37,590 bases of DNA from a virus, in IMG/VR virus record IMGVR_UViG_3300042995_000006, positions 1 to 37,590 of that record; one strand, given 5' to 3'. A program made the translations under genes and the position numbers. The first letter of the stretch is position 1; each line of letters begins with the position of its first letter. Below are positions 23,164-31,053 of this stretch, one piece after another. Under the pieces are notes generated by a model, which was given only the letters and a program-made list of their open reading frames with translations, did no database searches and was not told the DNA's origin.

Positions 23164-24314
23164 CGGATTGCCGAGCCGACACCGGCCCATCTGTCGCCAC
23201 TTCCGCCGCGGCCGGCTCCGCCCCGGCCGCGCGCCGTGCGCGATACCTTCGGCGGCTCGGGCGTCCAGGCCTCCGGCGGTCCCAGCGTGAGCTCAGTTGT
23301 GCGGCCGGTGCGCACGTCCAGGCCGTAGGAGACGCCAGCGATCAGGAACTCTCCGGACATGAGCAGCGTCGGCGCCTGCACGCCCACCAGCTGGTTGAGC
23401 AGCCACGGCTGGCCGTCCGACTGCAGCCACCCCTGCACGACGATCTGTCCCCTGAGGCTTGCGGCGCGCGCCGTCGTGGCGGCCCAGACGGCCCGCTCCC
23501 GCGCCTGCGCTGCATTCATGGCCGCCTCTGCCTTGATGATCCGAGGCCGGTACCGCGGAACCTCGGGATCCTCGGCGAGGCCGAGCACGCTGACGGCCAC
23601 ACCCGCGTTTGGGCGCTCGGCAGGGTCCGCATCGGCGTCATCGCCATCGCCGGAGGCAGATGCGGCGGCCGCGGTCTGCCGCTGGGCCTGCACGATGTAG
23701 CGCGAAAATCGCTTGTCGCCCCGAAGTGAGACCTTCCCACTCAGGATGTTCCGCCCCTCTTCGATCGTGTCGACCGCCCGCGTGTCGCCCGCCCTGGTGA
23801 TGATCAGCTCGCCGGCCGGGCCGTCCGTGGCGAGGACCCCACGAAGGCGGCAGAGGCGCTCGATGGCGTCAAAGGCGGTCTCGCCCTTGTCCAGCATCGC
23901 CTCGCTCAGCAACGGGTCACCCGCATCCACCCGCGAGACCACCTCGATGCCGAAGGGTGCGGCCAAGGCCCGCGCCACTGCCTCCAGCGTGGCGCCGCGC
24001 AGCTCGGACCCTCGCAGCTCCGGCGTGCAGTCGATCAGATCCGCCGTCTTGCTGCGGCCTGCGATGCGGATGGCATGGGTGGTGGCGTCCAAGGAGGGCG
24101 CGACCTCATCCACATACCCGGTCAGCACGATCACGCCGCCGAGGCGAATAACGACCGGATCGAATGGCATGACAGGGGCATCGTCACCCGGCCAGATGCC
24201 GGCCGCCTCGATGTCGAAGTCGGAGGCCATGCGCTCCAGTTCGCGGGTGACGCGCAGTCCAGTCCAGCCGGAGAACACTCGCTGGCCGATGACGAGATCC
24301 AGGGTTTCGTTCAC
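23160..24314 (-). CDS. Mu gp44-like baseplate hub (late control D family)
   Basis: This 384-aa protein begins LDLVIGQRVFSGWTGLRVTR and has DDAPVMPFDPVVIRLGGVIV and LTGYVDEVAP, RIAGRSKTADLIDCTPELRG, and the hub end VGVQAPTLLMSGEFLIAGVS. This matches the gp44/gpD hub proteins that hold the spike. It overlaps its neighbours by 4 nt at both ends. The C-terminus is extended by an Arg/Gly-rich low-complexity stretch. Confidence 0.9.
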   Translation of the reverse strand: MNETLDLVIGQRVFSGWTGLRVTRELERMASDFDIEAAGIWPGDDAPVMPFDPVVIRLGGVIVLTGYVDEVAPSLDATTHAIRIAGRSKTADLIDCTPELRGSELRGATLEAVARALAAPFGIEVVSRVDAGDPLLSEAMLDKGETAFDAIERLCRLRGVLATDGPAGELIITRAGDTRAVDTIEEGRNILSGKVSLRGDKRFSRYIVQAQRQTAAAASASGDGDDADADPAERPNAGVAVSVLGLAEDPEVPRYRPRIIKAEAAMNAAQARERAVWAATTARAASLRGQIVVQGWLQSDGQPWLLNQLVGVQAPTLLMSGEFLIAGVSYGLDVRTGRTTELTLGPPEAWTPEPPKVSRTARGRGGAGRGGSGDRWAGVGSAIR

Positions 24315-25603
24315 GGCGAAATCCTCAAGCCGGCCGCTGGCAGGAATGCCGGGTGCGGCGCGTCAGTGATGGCTGCGAGCTCATCGGCGCGCGCCGCATC
24401 CTGGTAGATGCGGTGCGCCAACGCGAGGGCCGGCAGGCTCCGACCAACCGTGTAGGGCACCAGGCGCGGTGCCTGCTGGATCCGCTCCCGAAAATCCTGC
24501 ACCACCGCTACCGTCAGCGCGCGCCAGGCCCGGTGCAGCTCATCATGGCCGGCGTCGGCCGCCTGGTCGGCCGCCGCGTCCAGCCGCACCAGCAGGACGT
24601 CCCGCACCCGCACCGCCTCATCGGCGTAGGGCCAGGACGCCAGCGAGAAGGCCTGGACGGCGCCGGCAAGAGCCGCGCGGCGCAGCAGCTCGTCCGTGGC
24701 CAGGCGCACTGCCACCCCGCCCGAAGGCTCGTTGCCCTGCACCGGGACAATGGCGGGCTCAACCGCCAGCGCCAGAAGGGCATGCCCGGCATCAATCCGG
24801 ACGTCTCGCCCGCTGCCGCCCCGCGAGCCGAACGCCTCCCCCAGCTCCGAGGCGGGGCGTGGCGCCGGCAGTGCGACGGCCACCGCCTCGATCGGTGCGG
24901 TGATGCGCACGGCATAATCCGCGGCATCCCGCGGCGCACCGGGCGAGGCGGTGCCGCCCAATGCGCGTGCGGTACCAAGCAGGTCCAGACCGGGCAGGCC
25001 GAGGAAACGGCCGGCCAGGTACTCTGCTCCGCTGGTGAGCAGGCCGAGGCCGGCCCGCATCAGGAAGCCGCCCAGATCCCGCCTCGCCACCTGGTAGATC
25101 GAGAAAGCCACCCGTGCGGCCCGCAGCACCCGACCCACCGCGGCCAGCGTGCCCGACAGGGTATCGACGCCGACCAGCAGGCCGCCGACCGCCTCCTGCG
25201 GCTGCTCGATGAAGGACAGCGCGAAGACGGCCACGCCGCCGTTGTTCTTGCTCTCCTCCAGCGTGACCTGCAGGCAGCGGACCTGGAACTCCCCGAGCGT
25301 CGGATGGATGAGGGTTCCAGGCTTGTCGCCCTCCTCGCAAGCCGCCAGCAGCGCGTCCCGCCGGGCCATGTAGTCCTGGCCCAGCACGAAGGCCTCGATG
25401 TTGATCCGGCGCAGCGAACGGCCGAGATCCTCGGTCGTGCCGCGGTCACTCAGCGGGAACTCGTGCTCGGCGACCCGGCGGCCACCCTGGTACCGGTGGC
25501 CCTCCACTTCGAAGGGCACGCCGCGGAAGGAGGCCGGCCGCAGGCCATCCCGCCAGGTACCGGTCGGCAGGCCGGGGATTAGGTCGAGTGGCGAGCCGGA
25601 CAT
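24311..25603 (-). CDS. Mu gp43-like DNA circulation/tail protein
   Basis: This 430-aa protein shows the DNA_circ_N N-terminus: ASFRGVPFEVEGHRYQGGRR and VAEHEFPLSDRGTTEDLGRS, then FVLGQDYMARRDALLAACEE and GTLIHPTLGEFQVRCLQVTL. The long helical C-terminal part is typical of this family. In Mu-like phages the homologue is a tail/baseplate component, and the circulation name comes from early work. It starts within the stop of the tape measure gene (TGATG) and overlaps gp44-like by 4 nt. Confidence 0.88.
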   Translation of the reverse strand: MSGSPLDLIPGLPTGTWRDGLRPASFRGVPFEVEGHRYQGGRRVAEHEFPLSDRGTTEDLGRSLRRINIEAFVLGQDYMARRDALLAACEEGDKPGTLIHPTLGEFQVRCLQVTLEESKNNGGVAVFALSFIEQPQEAVGGLLVGVDTLSGTLAAVGRVLRAARVAFSIYQVARRDLGGFLMRAGLGLLTSGAEYLAGRFLGLPGLDLLGTARALGGTASPGAPRDAADYAVRITAPIEAVAVALPAPRPASELGEAFGSRGGSGRDVRIDAGHALLALAVEPAIVPVQGNEPSGGVAVRLATDELLRRAALAGAVQAFSLASWPYADEAVRVRDVLLVRLDAAADQAADAGHDELHRAWRALTVAVVQDFRERIQQAPRLVPYTVGRSLPALALAHRIYQDAARADELAAITDAPHPAFLPAAGLRISP

Positions 25604-27387
25604 CAGGCCACTCCGAGCCGGGCATACCCGACGGCGACGGTGGGGTTTCGCACCACCTCGCCGCGGGTGGTGGTCTCGACGCGCGTCCCAGGCGGGGCGT
25701 TCTCGAACCGGACGGTCAGGCCCACCTCACCTTCTCGCCGGCCGGCACCAGGACCGCCCCAGAGGGAGGCCCTGCGATCGTCCCGCGCCGCCGGCACGCC
25801 TGCTGAGGCGGATGGATCTGCCGGAGCGCGGAGGCTCTGCGGCTGAGCGCTGAGAGGTGCACCGGTGTCAGGATCCACCAGCGGCGCCTGCGGTGCGCGA
25901 AGACCCCCGCGCCGGGGACGCTCTACGCGCGGCGGGGGCGGCGGCAAGGTGCGAACGGCGTCCGGCCCATCCGGGTCCACCGCCGGCCCGGCATAGAAGC
26001 CGGACGCGCGGCCGCGAGCGGCCTCATTGCCGCGCTGGCGTTCCTGCACCTCCGGCGCCCTGGTCTCGATCGAGGGGATATTGGGAATGAGGGTGATAAG
26101 CCGTTGGATGGCGTCGCCGATCGCGCCGATAATGGCCGCGAACATATCCAGGGACGGTTTCATGCGCGCCCACGCGCCATCCCACGCCGCCGCCACGCCA
26201 TCCCACAAGCCGGAAAAAAATGCGCGGATGGGCTCCCAATTCCGGATGATGAGTGCCGCCGCCGCCGCAATACCGATGATGGCCAAGCCGATCGGGGAGG
26301 CCGCGCCCATGGCCAGCGCGATGCCGCCGAGGGTGGTGGTGATGGACAGCGCAGCCGCCACGAAAGGAGCCGCCAGCGCGACGCCGAAGCCGATGAGGAT
26401 GTTTTTCCAGCCGCCCACCGCGTCATATGCGGCGCGCGCCAGGTCGATAAAGCCGGAGATGCCCTCCCGGGTGGCCGTCCAATCGATGCCGCGGAGCGCC
26501 TCGGCCATTGCCTTAAAACCGGCCTCCACATGGAGCGCGATATACGCCCGGTTCTGGCCGATAAAGGTGGCGAAATCGGTGAGAAGCGGCGCCAGCGCCG
26601 GCGTTAGCTGCACCACAATGGCGTCACGCATCCCGGCCATGGCCGTCCGCATGTCGTTCATCGCGGCATCCGCGGCCGCCAGCTGCGGTACGGTGTCGCT
26701 GGTTATTGATCCGCCGAGCTGGCGGAATCGCGCAGCGAGTTCCTCCAGCCCTTCGCGTCCACCCATAAGAAGCGGGAGGAGCTCGCCGCCACCGCGGCCG
26801 AAAATCTCCATGGCAGCTGCAGTCCGCAAAGCAGGATTCGACGTGTTGCGGAAGGCTTGCGCCAAGTCCGGCAGAACATCCGCAGTGCTCCGAAGCTGGC
26901 CGCGAGCGTCGCGGAGCGGGATCCGCATGCGCCGGAACAGGCCGAGCAAATCCTTGTTGCCGCCGGTGGCGGCCTCGTGCATGCCACGGCCAAGGCGTTG
27001 CAAGGCGCCCGTCATCGCCTCCTGCGAGACATTGCTTTGCAGCGCTGCGTAGTTGAGCTCTTGGATGCGCTCCACGCTGATCCCGAGCTGGTCGGCTAGC
27101 GCGCTGAGGTTGTCGCCGGCCTCGATGGTCTGGTTGACCATAGCGACCATGCCGACACCCGCAGCCACGGCACCAGCGGCGCCAAGCCCGGCCAGCGGGA
27201 CCGACAGAGAGGCGCTAACGCGTCCGAGGCTGGTGAGGGAGGCGGTCAGCCGCGCCGTCATCGCGCCAAGCCGCTGCATCCCTGGTTGACGACCGAGGCC
27301 TGCCAAGCTCGCCTGGATTCGACGGATCGGCGCGGTGACCAGGTCAACGGCGCTGATTATCGCCCGGAAGCGTTCGTCAACCGCCAT
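25603..27387 (-). CDS. Tail tape measure protein
   Basis: This 594-aa protein has a coiled N-terminus (MAVDERFRAIISAVDLVTAP) and the conserved helical part (DNLSALADQLGISVERIQEL) typical of tape measures. Central hydrophobic helices follow (VALAAPFVAAALSITTTLGG; PIGLAIIGIAAAAALIIRN). The C-terminus is Pro/Arg-rich and likely disordered. It sets tail length and is ejected with DNA. It lies just downstream of the frameshifted chaperone, as expected. The length implies a fairly short tail. Confidence 0.93.
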   Translation of the reverse strand: MAVDERFRAIISAVDLVTAPIRRIQASLAGLGRQPGMQRLGAMTARLTASLTSLGRVSASLSVPLAGLGAAGAVAAGVGMVAMVNQTIEAGDNLSALADQLGISVERIQELNYAALQSNVSQEAMTGALQRLGRGMHEAATGGNKDLLGLFRRMRIPLRDARGQLRSTADVLPDLAQAFRNTSNPALRTAAAMEIFGRGGGELLPLLMGGREGLEELAARFRQLGGSITSDTVPQLAAADAAMNDMRTAMAGMRDAIVVQLTPALAPLLTDFATFIGQNRAYIALHVEAGFKAMAEALRGIDWTATREGISGFIDLARAAYDAVGGWKNILIGFGVALAAPFVAAALSITTTLGGIALAMGAASPIGLAIIGIAAAAALIIRNWEPIRAFFSGLWDGVAAAWDGAWARMKPSLDMFAAIIGAIGDAIQRLITLIPNIPSIETRAPEVQERQRGNEAARGRASGFYAGPAVDPDGPDAVRTLPPPPPRVERPRRGGLRAPQAPLVDPDTGAPLSAQPQSLRAPADPSASAGVPAARDDRRASLWGGPGAGRREGEVGLTVRFENAPPGTRVETTTRGEVVRNPTVAVGYARLGVA

Positions 27388-27402
27388 TCTGCCCGCCTCC
27401 TC

Positions 27403-27827
27403 TCAACGCCCAGCAGCGTCGTTTCGCGCCTTCTGGATCCTGTGCGCCTGCTCCAGGTAGAGCAGCATTTCGGGGATGGTCAGCCCCATCACGTGCGCCA
27501 CGTCGCCCCACCAGGCGCCGAGGTCGAAGTACAGGTTCAGGAGGTCTGCGGGGTCTCCGTCGCGAAAAAACCCAGCACCTCCATGGCCGCGGCCATCCAG
27601 TCGGGTGCCGAGAGCTGGCCGATGGATGAGGGCGGGATGTTGGCCAGCCGCGCCATCATGCGCGCCATGGGTGCCGTCGCGATGTTCAGACCACCGTCCT
27701 GCCCCACGGTGAATGGCATGCCGATGGCCGCAAGGTCGACGCCGGTCGGCTCGCGGAAGGTGAGCTCCTGGAGTTCCTGACCCTGCGCCTTGATTGGCGC
27801 CCGGAGCTTCACCGTCTTGTCGGCCAT
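27403..27827 (-). CDS. Tail assembly chaperone, long -1 frameshift product
   Basis: A -1 shift at the T TTT TTC heptamer joins the first 88 codons of the short chaperone to a second frame that stops at 27403. This gives about 141 aa. The new C-terminus reads RDGDPADLLNLYFDLGAWWG, then DVAHVMGLTIPEMLLYLEQA and HRIQKARNDAAGR. That resembles the GpE-type extensions found before tape measure genes in P2/Mu-like phages. The second frame has no good start of its own, which favours the shift. The long form should recruit the tape measure protein. Confidence 0.8.
27537..27827 (-). CDS. Tail assembly chaperone, short product (Mu gp41-like)
   Basis: This 96-aa protein reads MADKTVKLRAPIKAQGQELQ, then LTFREPTGVDLAAIGMPF, and ends in ANIPPSSIGQLSAPDWMAAA and MEVLGFFATETPQTS. 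This is the usual pattern of Mu gp41/E-type tail chaperones. The ATG at 27827 overlaps the tube stop as TGATG; an in-frame GTG at 27830 is the alternative. The short form should be made in excess over the frameshift product. Confidence 0.88.
   Translation of the reverse strand: MADKTVKLRAPIKAQGQELQELTFREPTGVDLAAIGMPFTVGQDGGLNIATAPMARMMARLANIPPSSIGQLSAPDWMAAAMEVLGFFATETPQTS
27564..27570 (-). promoter_or_regulatory. Slippery heptamer T TTT TTC for -1 frameshifting
   Basis: On the minus strand the codons are GGT TTT TTC with the zero frame exactly as X XXY YYZ needs. After the slip the next codon is CGC and the -1 frame stays open for 53 codons. I cannot compute a downstream stimulator structure. 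The position, 8 codons before the short stop and just before the tape measure gene, is the classical place. Confidence 0.82.
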
Positions 27828-28189
27828 CACGCGATCTCCATCAGCGAGCCGGACCAGCGCTCCGTGATGGTGCCGTCCGCCGCGGCGTATTCCAGGTCGC
27901 CGATCTGGCAGGCGTTGTAGAGGATGGCCGTGGTGCCATCCGCCAGCTCGGCAGTGATGGTCGCGTCCATGACCTTCTCGAGATCGGTCAGGCGCATGCC
28001 GGGCGTCTTGATGATCTCCGCCTCCAGATAGGGGCGCACCGCCATCTCCTTGACGCCGACGGGGCCGGAGAGGCCGACCACGTCCTCCCGGGTCACCGAG
28101 CTCACGCCGAGGGTCATGGTCGCGCCGAGCGACTGCTGCACGCCATTCACCAGCAGGTAGCAGGTGCCGGCGATCCGCTTGTTGGCCAT
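27827..28189 (-). CDS. Tail tube protein
   Basis: This 120-aa protein shows AGTCYLLVNGVQQSLGATMT, EDVVGLSGPVGVKEMAVRPY, and ATITAELADGTTAILYNACQ near the end, which fits the contractile-tail tube family (Mu gpM-like). It stacks as hexamers inside the sheath. It follows the sheath gene by 4 nt and overlaps the chaperone by 1 nt. Confidence 0.9.
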   Translation of the reverse strand: MANKRIAGTCYLLVNGVQQSLGATMTLGVSSVTREDVVGLSGPVGVKEMAVRPYLEAEIIKTPGMRLTDLEKVMDATITAELADGTTAILYNACQIGDLEYAAADGTITERWSGSLMEIA

Positions 28190-28193
28190 GTCG

Positions 28194-29672
28194 TCAGCTC
28201 CTGAACTGCGCGAGGACGGCGAGCACCCGCAGGCCGTTGATGAAGTCGGGCGCGTAGAGGATGTTCACCCGGGACACGTCCGTCAGGCTCCGCTCCACGA
28301 TGGTGGCCGCGGCGAAGGCCTGGGCGTTCTCCACCAGGCCCTCCTCCTCCATGATCGCGTACTGCGCGATCAGCTCCGCCTTGATGATCTTCGGCGTCAC
28401 CACCGGCTGCCCGGCCCCGAATCGGGTGCCATCGTTGGCCAGCTTAGAGCGGGCGAACTTCTGGGTGAGCACCGAGCGCAGCCGGCGGATCACCTCCATG
28501 CCGACGAACAGCACCTCGGTGTCGAGGTAGGAGAGATCGGCCTGGCCGAACTTGTTCCGCTGGTATGTGGTTACCGCCCGCAGGATCATCGCGCTGCCAT
28601 CGCGCGCGAAGTCGGCCAGCGCCACGCCGGAGGACAGCAGCGTCTGCTGCGTCGTCTTGGCGAACCGCTTGTCCATCGTCGGCGCCAGCACGCCGCGGAT
28701 CGGCACCGTCTGCAGCGGCCGCGCCGGGTCCGCCCGGAGCGACACCGCCGCTGCGCCGGCATAGGCCGCCGACCACTCCGAGGCCGGGGTGGGGCTGCCG
28801 TTTACGCCAATCACCGTGATGTGGGGATCGTTGCGCGCGGCGCCGAAGGTCTGCAGCGCATTGGCGTCGCCGGCGCGCATGGCGAAGACGTGGCCATAGG
28901 CCTGGCGCTGCCAGGACCATCGGCCAGTCTGGTCGCTCATCAGGTCGCGCATAGCATCCAGCTGGGCGCTGCCGCTGTAGGGGCAGACGATGAAGTCGAA
29001 CTCCTCGTCGCCCAGCGCCGACGCCAGCGGGGCCAGATCCGGGTCCGTGGCGCCGCCCGACATGGCGGTGACAGCGACACCGACACCCGGCGGAAGGCTC
29101 TCATTGCCGGCGCCGCCCCGGTAGTTCACCCGCAGGTCGATGCCGTTGCCGGAGGAGCCCTTGTGGCGCGCAGTGAAGGTCACCACCCCGGCGTTCACCG
29201 TCGCCGTCACCGGGAGCGTGCCATTGGCATTGATCGCGGCAGCGAGGGCGGCAGCGATGGCGGTGGCCGCCGCACCCATGGCCACCGGGACTGGCACTAC
29301 CATGCCGCCGGCATAGAAGGGCAGCGTCCCGGCCGCGGTCGCAGGCCCGGTAATGGTCGCGCTGCCGGTCGCGGCGGTGCCCGCAGGCACGTCGACGAAG
29401 GGATAAACCCAGAGTTCGCCGAAGGCGTCATTGGCGCGGTACGCCTTGACCATCCGGGCGAGCATGCTGCCCTGCCCAAACAGGCCGGCGGCCTCCTCAT
29501 AGGTGGTCACGAGGCGCGGCCACACCATGGCCGCCTGCAGCGGCGTGTTGGTCTGGCCGATGATCAGCGTGCGCTTCACGCCGCTGCCGTAGCCGGCCTG
29601 GCTGTTGTCGAACTCGGCCCAGAAGAACGGGACGCGGAGATCGCCGGGGATGGTCGAGAAGCCTACGGCCAT
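28194..29672 (-). CDS. Contractile tail sheath protein (Mu gpL-like)
   Basis: This 492-aa protein starts MAVGFSTIPGDLRVPFFWAE, then RTLIIGQTNTPLQAAMVWPR. It carries the NGIDLRVNYRGGAGNESLPP middle and the conserved C-terminal handshake region (DVSRVNILYAPDFINGLRVL). Length is as in Mu gpL. Sheath contraction drives the tube through the host envelope. A GAGGAGG lies 8 nt before the ATG at 29672; the frame upstream reads as noise. Confidence 0.93.
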   Translation of the reverse strand: MAVGFSTIPGDLRVPFFWAEFDNSQAGYGSGVKRTLIIGQTNTPLQAAMVWPRLVTTYEEAAGLFGQGSMLARMVKAYRANDAFGELWVYPFVDVPAGTAATGSATITGPATAAGTLPFYAGGMVVPVPVAMGAAATAIAAALAAAINANGTLPVTATVNAGVVTFTARHKGSSGNGIDLRVNYRGGAGNESLPPGVGVAVTAMSGGATDPDLAPLASALGDEEFDFIVCPYSGSAQLDAMRDLMSDQTGRWSWQRQAYGHVFAMRAGDANALQTFGAARNDPHITVIGVNGSPTPASEWSAAYAGAAAVSLRADPARPLQTVPIRGVLAPTMDKRFAKTTQQTLLSSGVALADFARDGSAMILRAVTTYQRNKFGQADLSYLDTEVLFVGMEVIRRLRSVLTQKFARSKLANDGTRFGAGQPVVTPKIIKAELIAQYAIMEEEGLVENAQAFAAATIVERSLTDVSRVNILYAPDFINGLRVLAVLAQFRS

Positions 29673-29685
29673 GGTGGGGGCCTCC

Positions 29686-30309
29686 TCACGTTGCGGTCGG
29701 GTTGAAGGGGCCTTCCCACTCGGCGCGGCCGTCTGGGCCGGTTGGGCGAGGCGCAGGCTGGGGGGCGGGCCAGGGCGGCGGTACCGCGTAGGTGCCCGCT
29801 CGGTCCGCTGGATCGATTGCGTCGATCCGCACGTCGGCGCCGCTGTAGAGGTGCTCCAGCCTAGGCTCATGCGGCTCGCGCCACTCGAGATCCAGGGAAA
29901 CGGTCACGTCGCCCAGCACCAGGTCACCATCGGCCTTGATGTCGACGGAGGTCTCCACGCTGCTGATGGAGCGGAACTCGCTGACGAAGTCGGCCTCCTG
30001 GAGCAGCGCCTCCTCGATAGCGCCCGCCAGGTCATCCAGCGCCGCTTCAACCAAGTCCTCGGTCTTGCCAGCGGCACGGGCGACCACAGCCAGTGTCAGC
30101 GTCACATCGAACAGCGGCGCGCCGATCGAGATGTTCGTCTTGCGCTCCCGGGTCGCATAAACCAGCAGGGCTGGCAGGCGCGCCGCTTCGTCCGTGACGG
30201 AGAGCGGCCGCGCCCGGGCCGAGAAGACGCGCTTCCCGACCTGCGGCATGCGGGCGGTCAGCAGCGCGATCGCCGCCTTCCGCACCTGAACCCGAACGGG
30301 GTGAGCCAT
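29686..30309 (-). CDS. Tail terminator-like / tail completion protein
   Basis: Position and fold suggest a tail terminator (gpU/Mu gp37 type). The 207-aa protein opens VRVQVRKAAIALLTARMPQV, then ALLVYATRERKTNISIGAPL and FDVTLTLAVVARAAGKTEDL. An alpha/beta core ends in GDVTVSLDLEWRE, and a Pro-rich tail follows. It caps the tube and binds the head. No specific family is certain. It overlaps the next upstream gene by 1 nt. Confidence 0.65.
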   Translation of the reverse strand: MAHPVRVQVRKAAIALLTARMPQVGKRVFSARARPLSVTDEAARLPALLVYATRERKTNISIGAPLFDVTLTLAVVARAAGKTEDLVEAALDDLAGAIEEALLQEADFVSEFRSISSVETSVDIKADGDLVLGDVTVSLDLEWREPHEPRLEHLYSGADVRIDAIDPADRAGTYAVPPPWPAPQPAPRPTGPDGRAEWEGPFNPTAT

Positions 30310-30644
30310 CAGGCGAGATCCGGTTCGACGCGCGCAGAGAGCACCAGCAGGGCAGCGCCGACCCCGATCCGCTGCACGTCCTGCACGGTCCAGGTCATGC
30401 CGCGCACTTGGACGCGGTCGGCCTGCTGCGGGGCAAGCCTTGCAGGAAAGTCCGACAGCCGGATCCGAAAGGTGACCTCCTGAGCGGACGTTGGCGCGCC
30501 CTGCCCAAAGTCGACCGCGAGGTGCTTTTGACGGAAGACCCCACGCACCTCGAACGGCGCCTCGAATGGCCGCTCGTACAGTGCCGGCTCGCCTAGAACG
30601 GCCATAATTGGGCCGTTCAGCAGCGTGTCGAAGTCAACCGCCAC
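30309..30644 (-). CDS. Head-tail attachment protein (lambda gpFII-like)
   Basis: This 111-aa protein (MAVDFDTLLNGPIMAVLGEP, then FEVRGVFRQKHLAVDFGQGA and TWTVQDVQRIGVGAALLVLS) has the size and beta pattern of the phage head-tail attachment family. It sits between the decoration and tail terminator-like genes, as in lambda-type heads. It should seal the head-tail interface. Confidence 0.75.
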   Translation of the reverse strand: MAVDFDTLLNGPIMAVLGEPALYERPFEAPFEVRGVFRQKHLAVDFGQGAPTSAQEVTFRIRLSDFPARLAPQQADRVQVRGMTWTVQDVQRIGVGAALLVLSARVEPDLA

Positions 30645-30650
30645 GGGTGC

Positions 30651-30980
30651 TTAGACCGCCAGACCGTTGAGCCGGACTTCGACGGTCGCATCGCCGGCGA
30701 GCTGCGCGCGCGTAGCGGCGCCGATCAGACGGTTGGCAGTGGCCGTGCCGGTCACATTCTTCGCGGTGTCGTCCCAGTAGACCTTCTGCCACTGGGTCAG
30801 TGCGCCGGCCGCCTTGGGCAGCCGGACGACACCCTGGATGCGAGCGACGCCCTCGCCGCCGGACGGGACGTTCTGGGTCGCGACGCCGAAGAGCGAGCCG
30901 AGCACGAAGCCCTGGCCAGAGACGAGATCGGCTGCCGCGGTGAACCGCAGCTGCTCGCCGACCTGTACGAAGTTCTGCAT
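30651..30980 (-). CDS. DUF2190 head decoration-like protein
   Basis: This 109-aa protein shows RFTAAADLVSGQGFVLGSLF, then GVATQNVPSGGEGVARIQGV, WQKVYWDDTAKNVTG and IGAATRAQL, which match DUF2190 proteins. These often follow major capsid genes and are thought to decorate the head. A gap of about 73 bp to the capsid gene shows no promoter I can support. Confidence 0.82.
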   Translation of the reverse strand: MQNFVQVGEQLRFTAAADLVSGQGFVLGSLFGVATQNVPSGGEGVARIQGVVRLPKAAGALTQWQKVYWDDTAKNVTGTATANRLIGAATRAQLAGDATVEVRLNGLAV

Positions 30981-31053
30981 GACATATCTCCGCGGCGCGG
31001 CCCGGTCAGGGTGCCGCCGCCGTTCCTAAAGGTTGCGGGGTTGGCGAGCCGAA

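Noticed and set aside
27403-27570. A separate gene starting within the -1 frame of the chaperone
   Set aside because: The frame has only an internal ATG about 26 codons in, without a ribosome site, and would lose the conserved start of the extension. Frameshifting at the slippery site explains it better.
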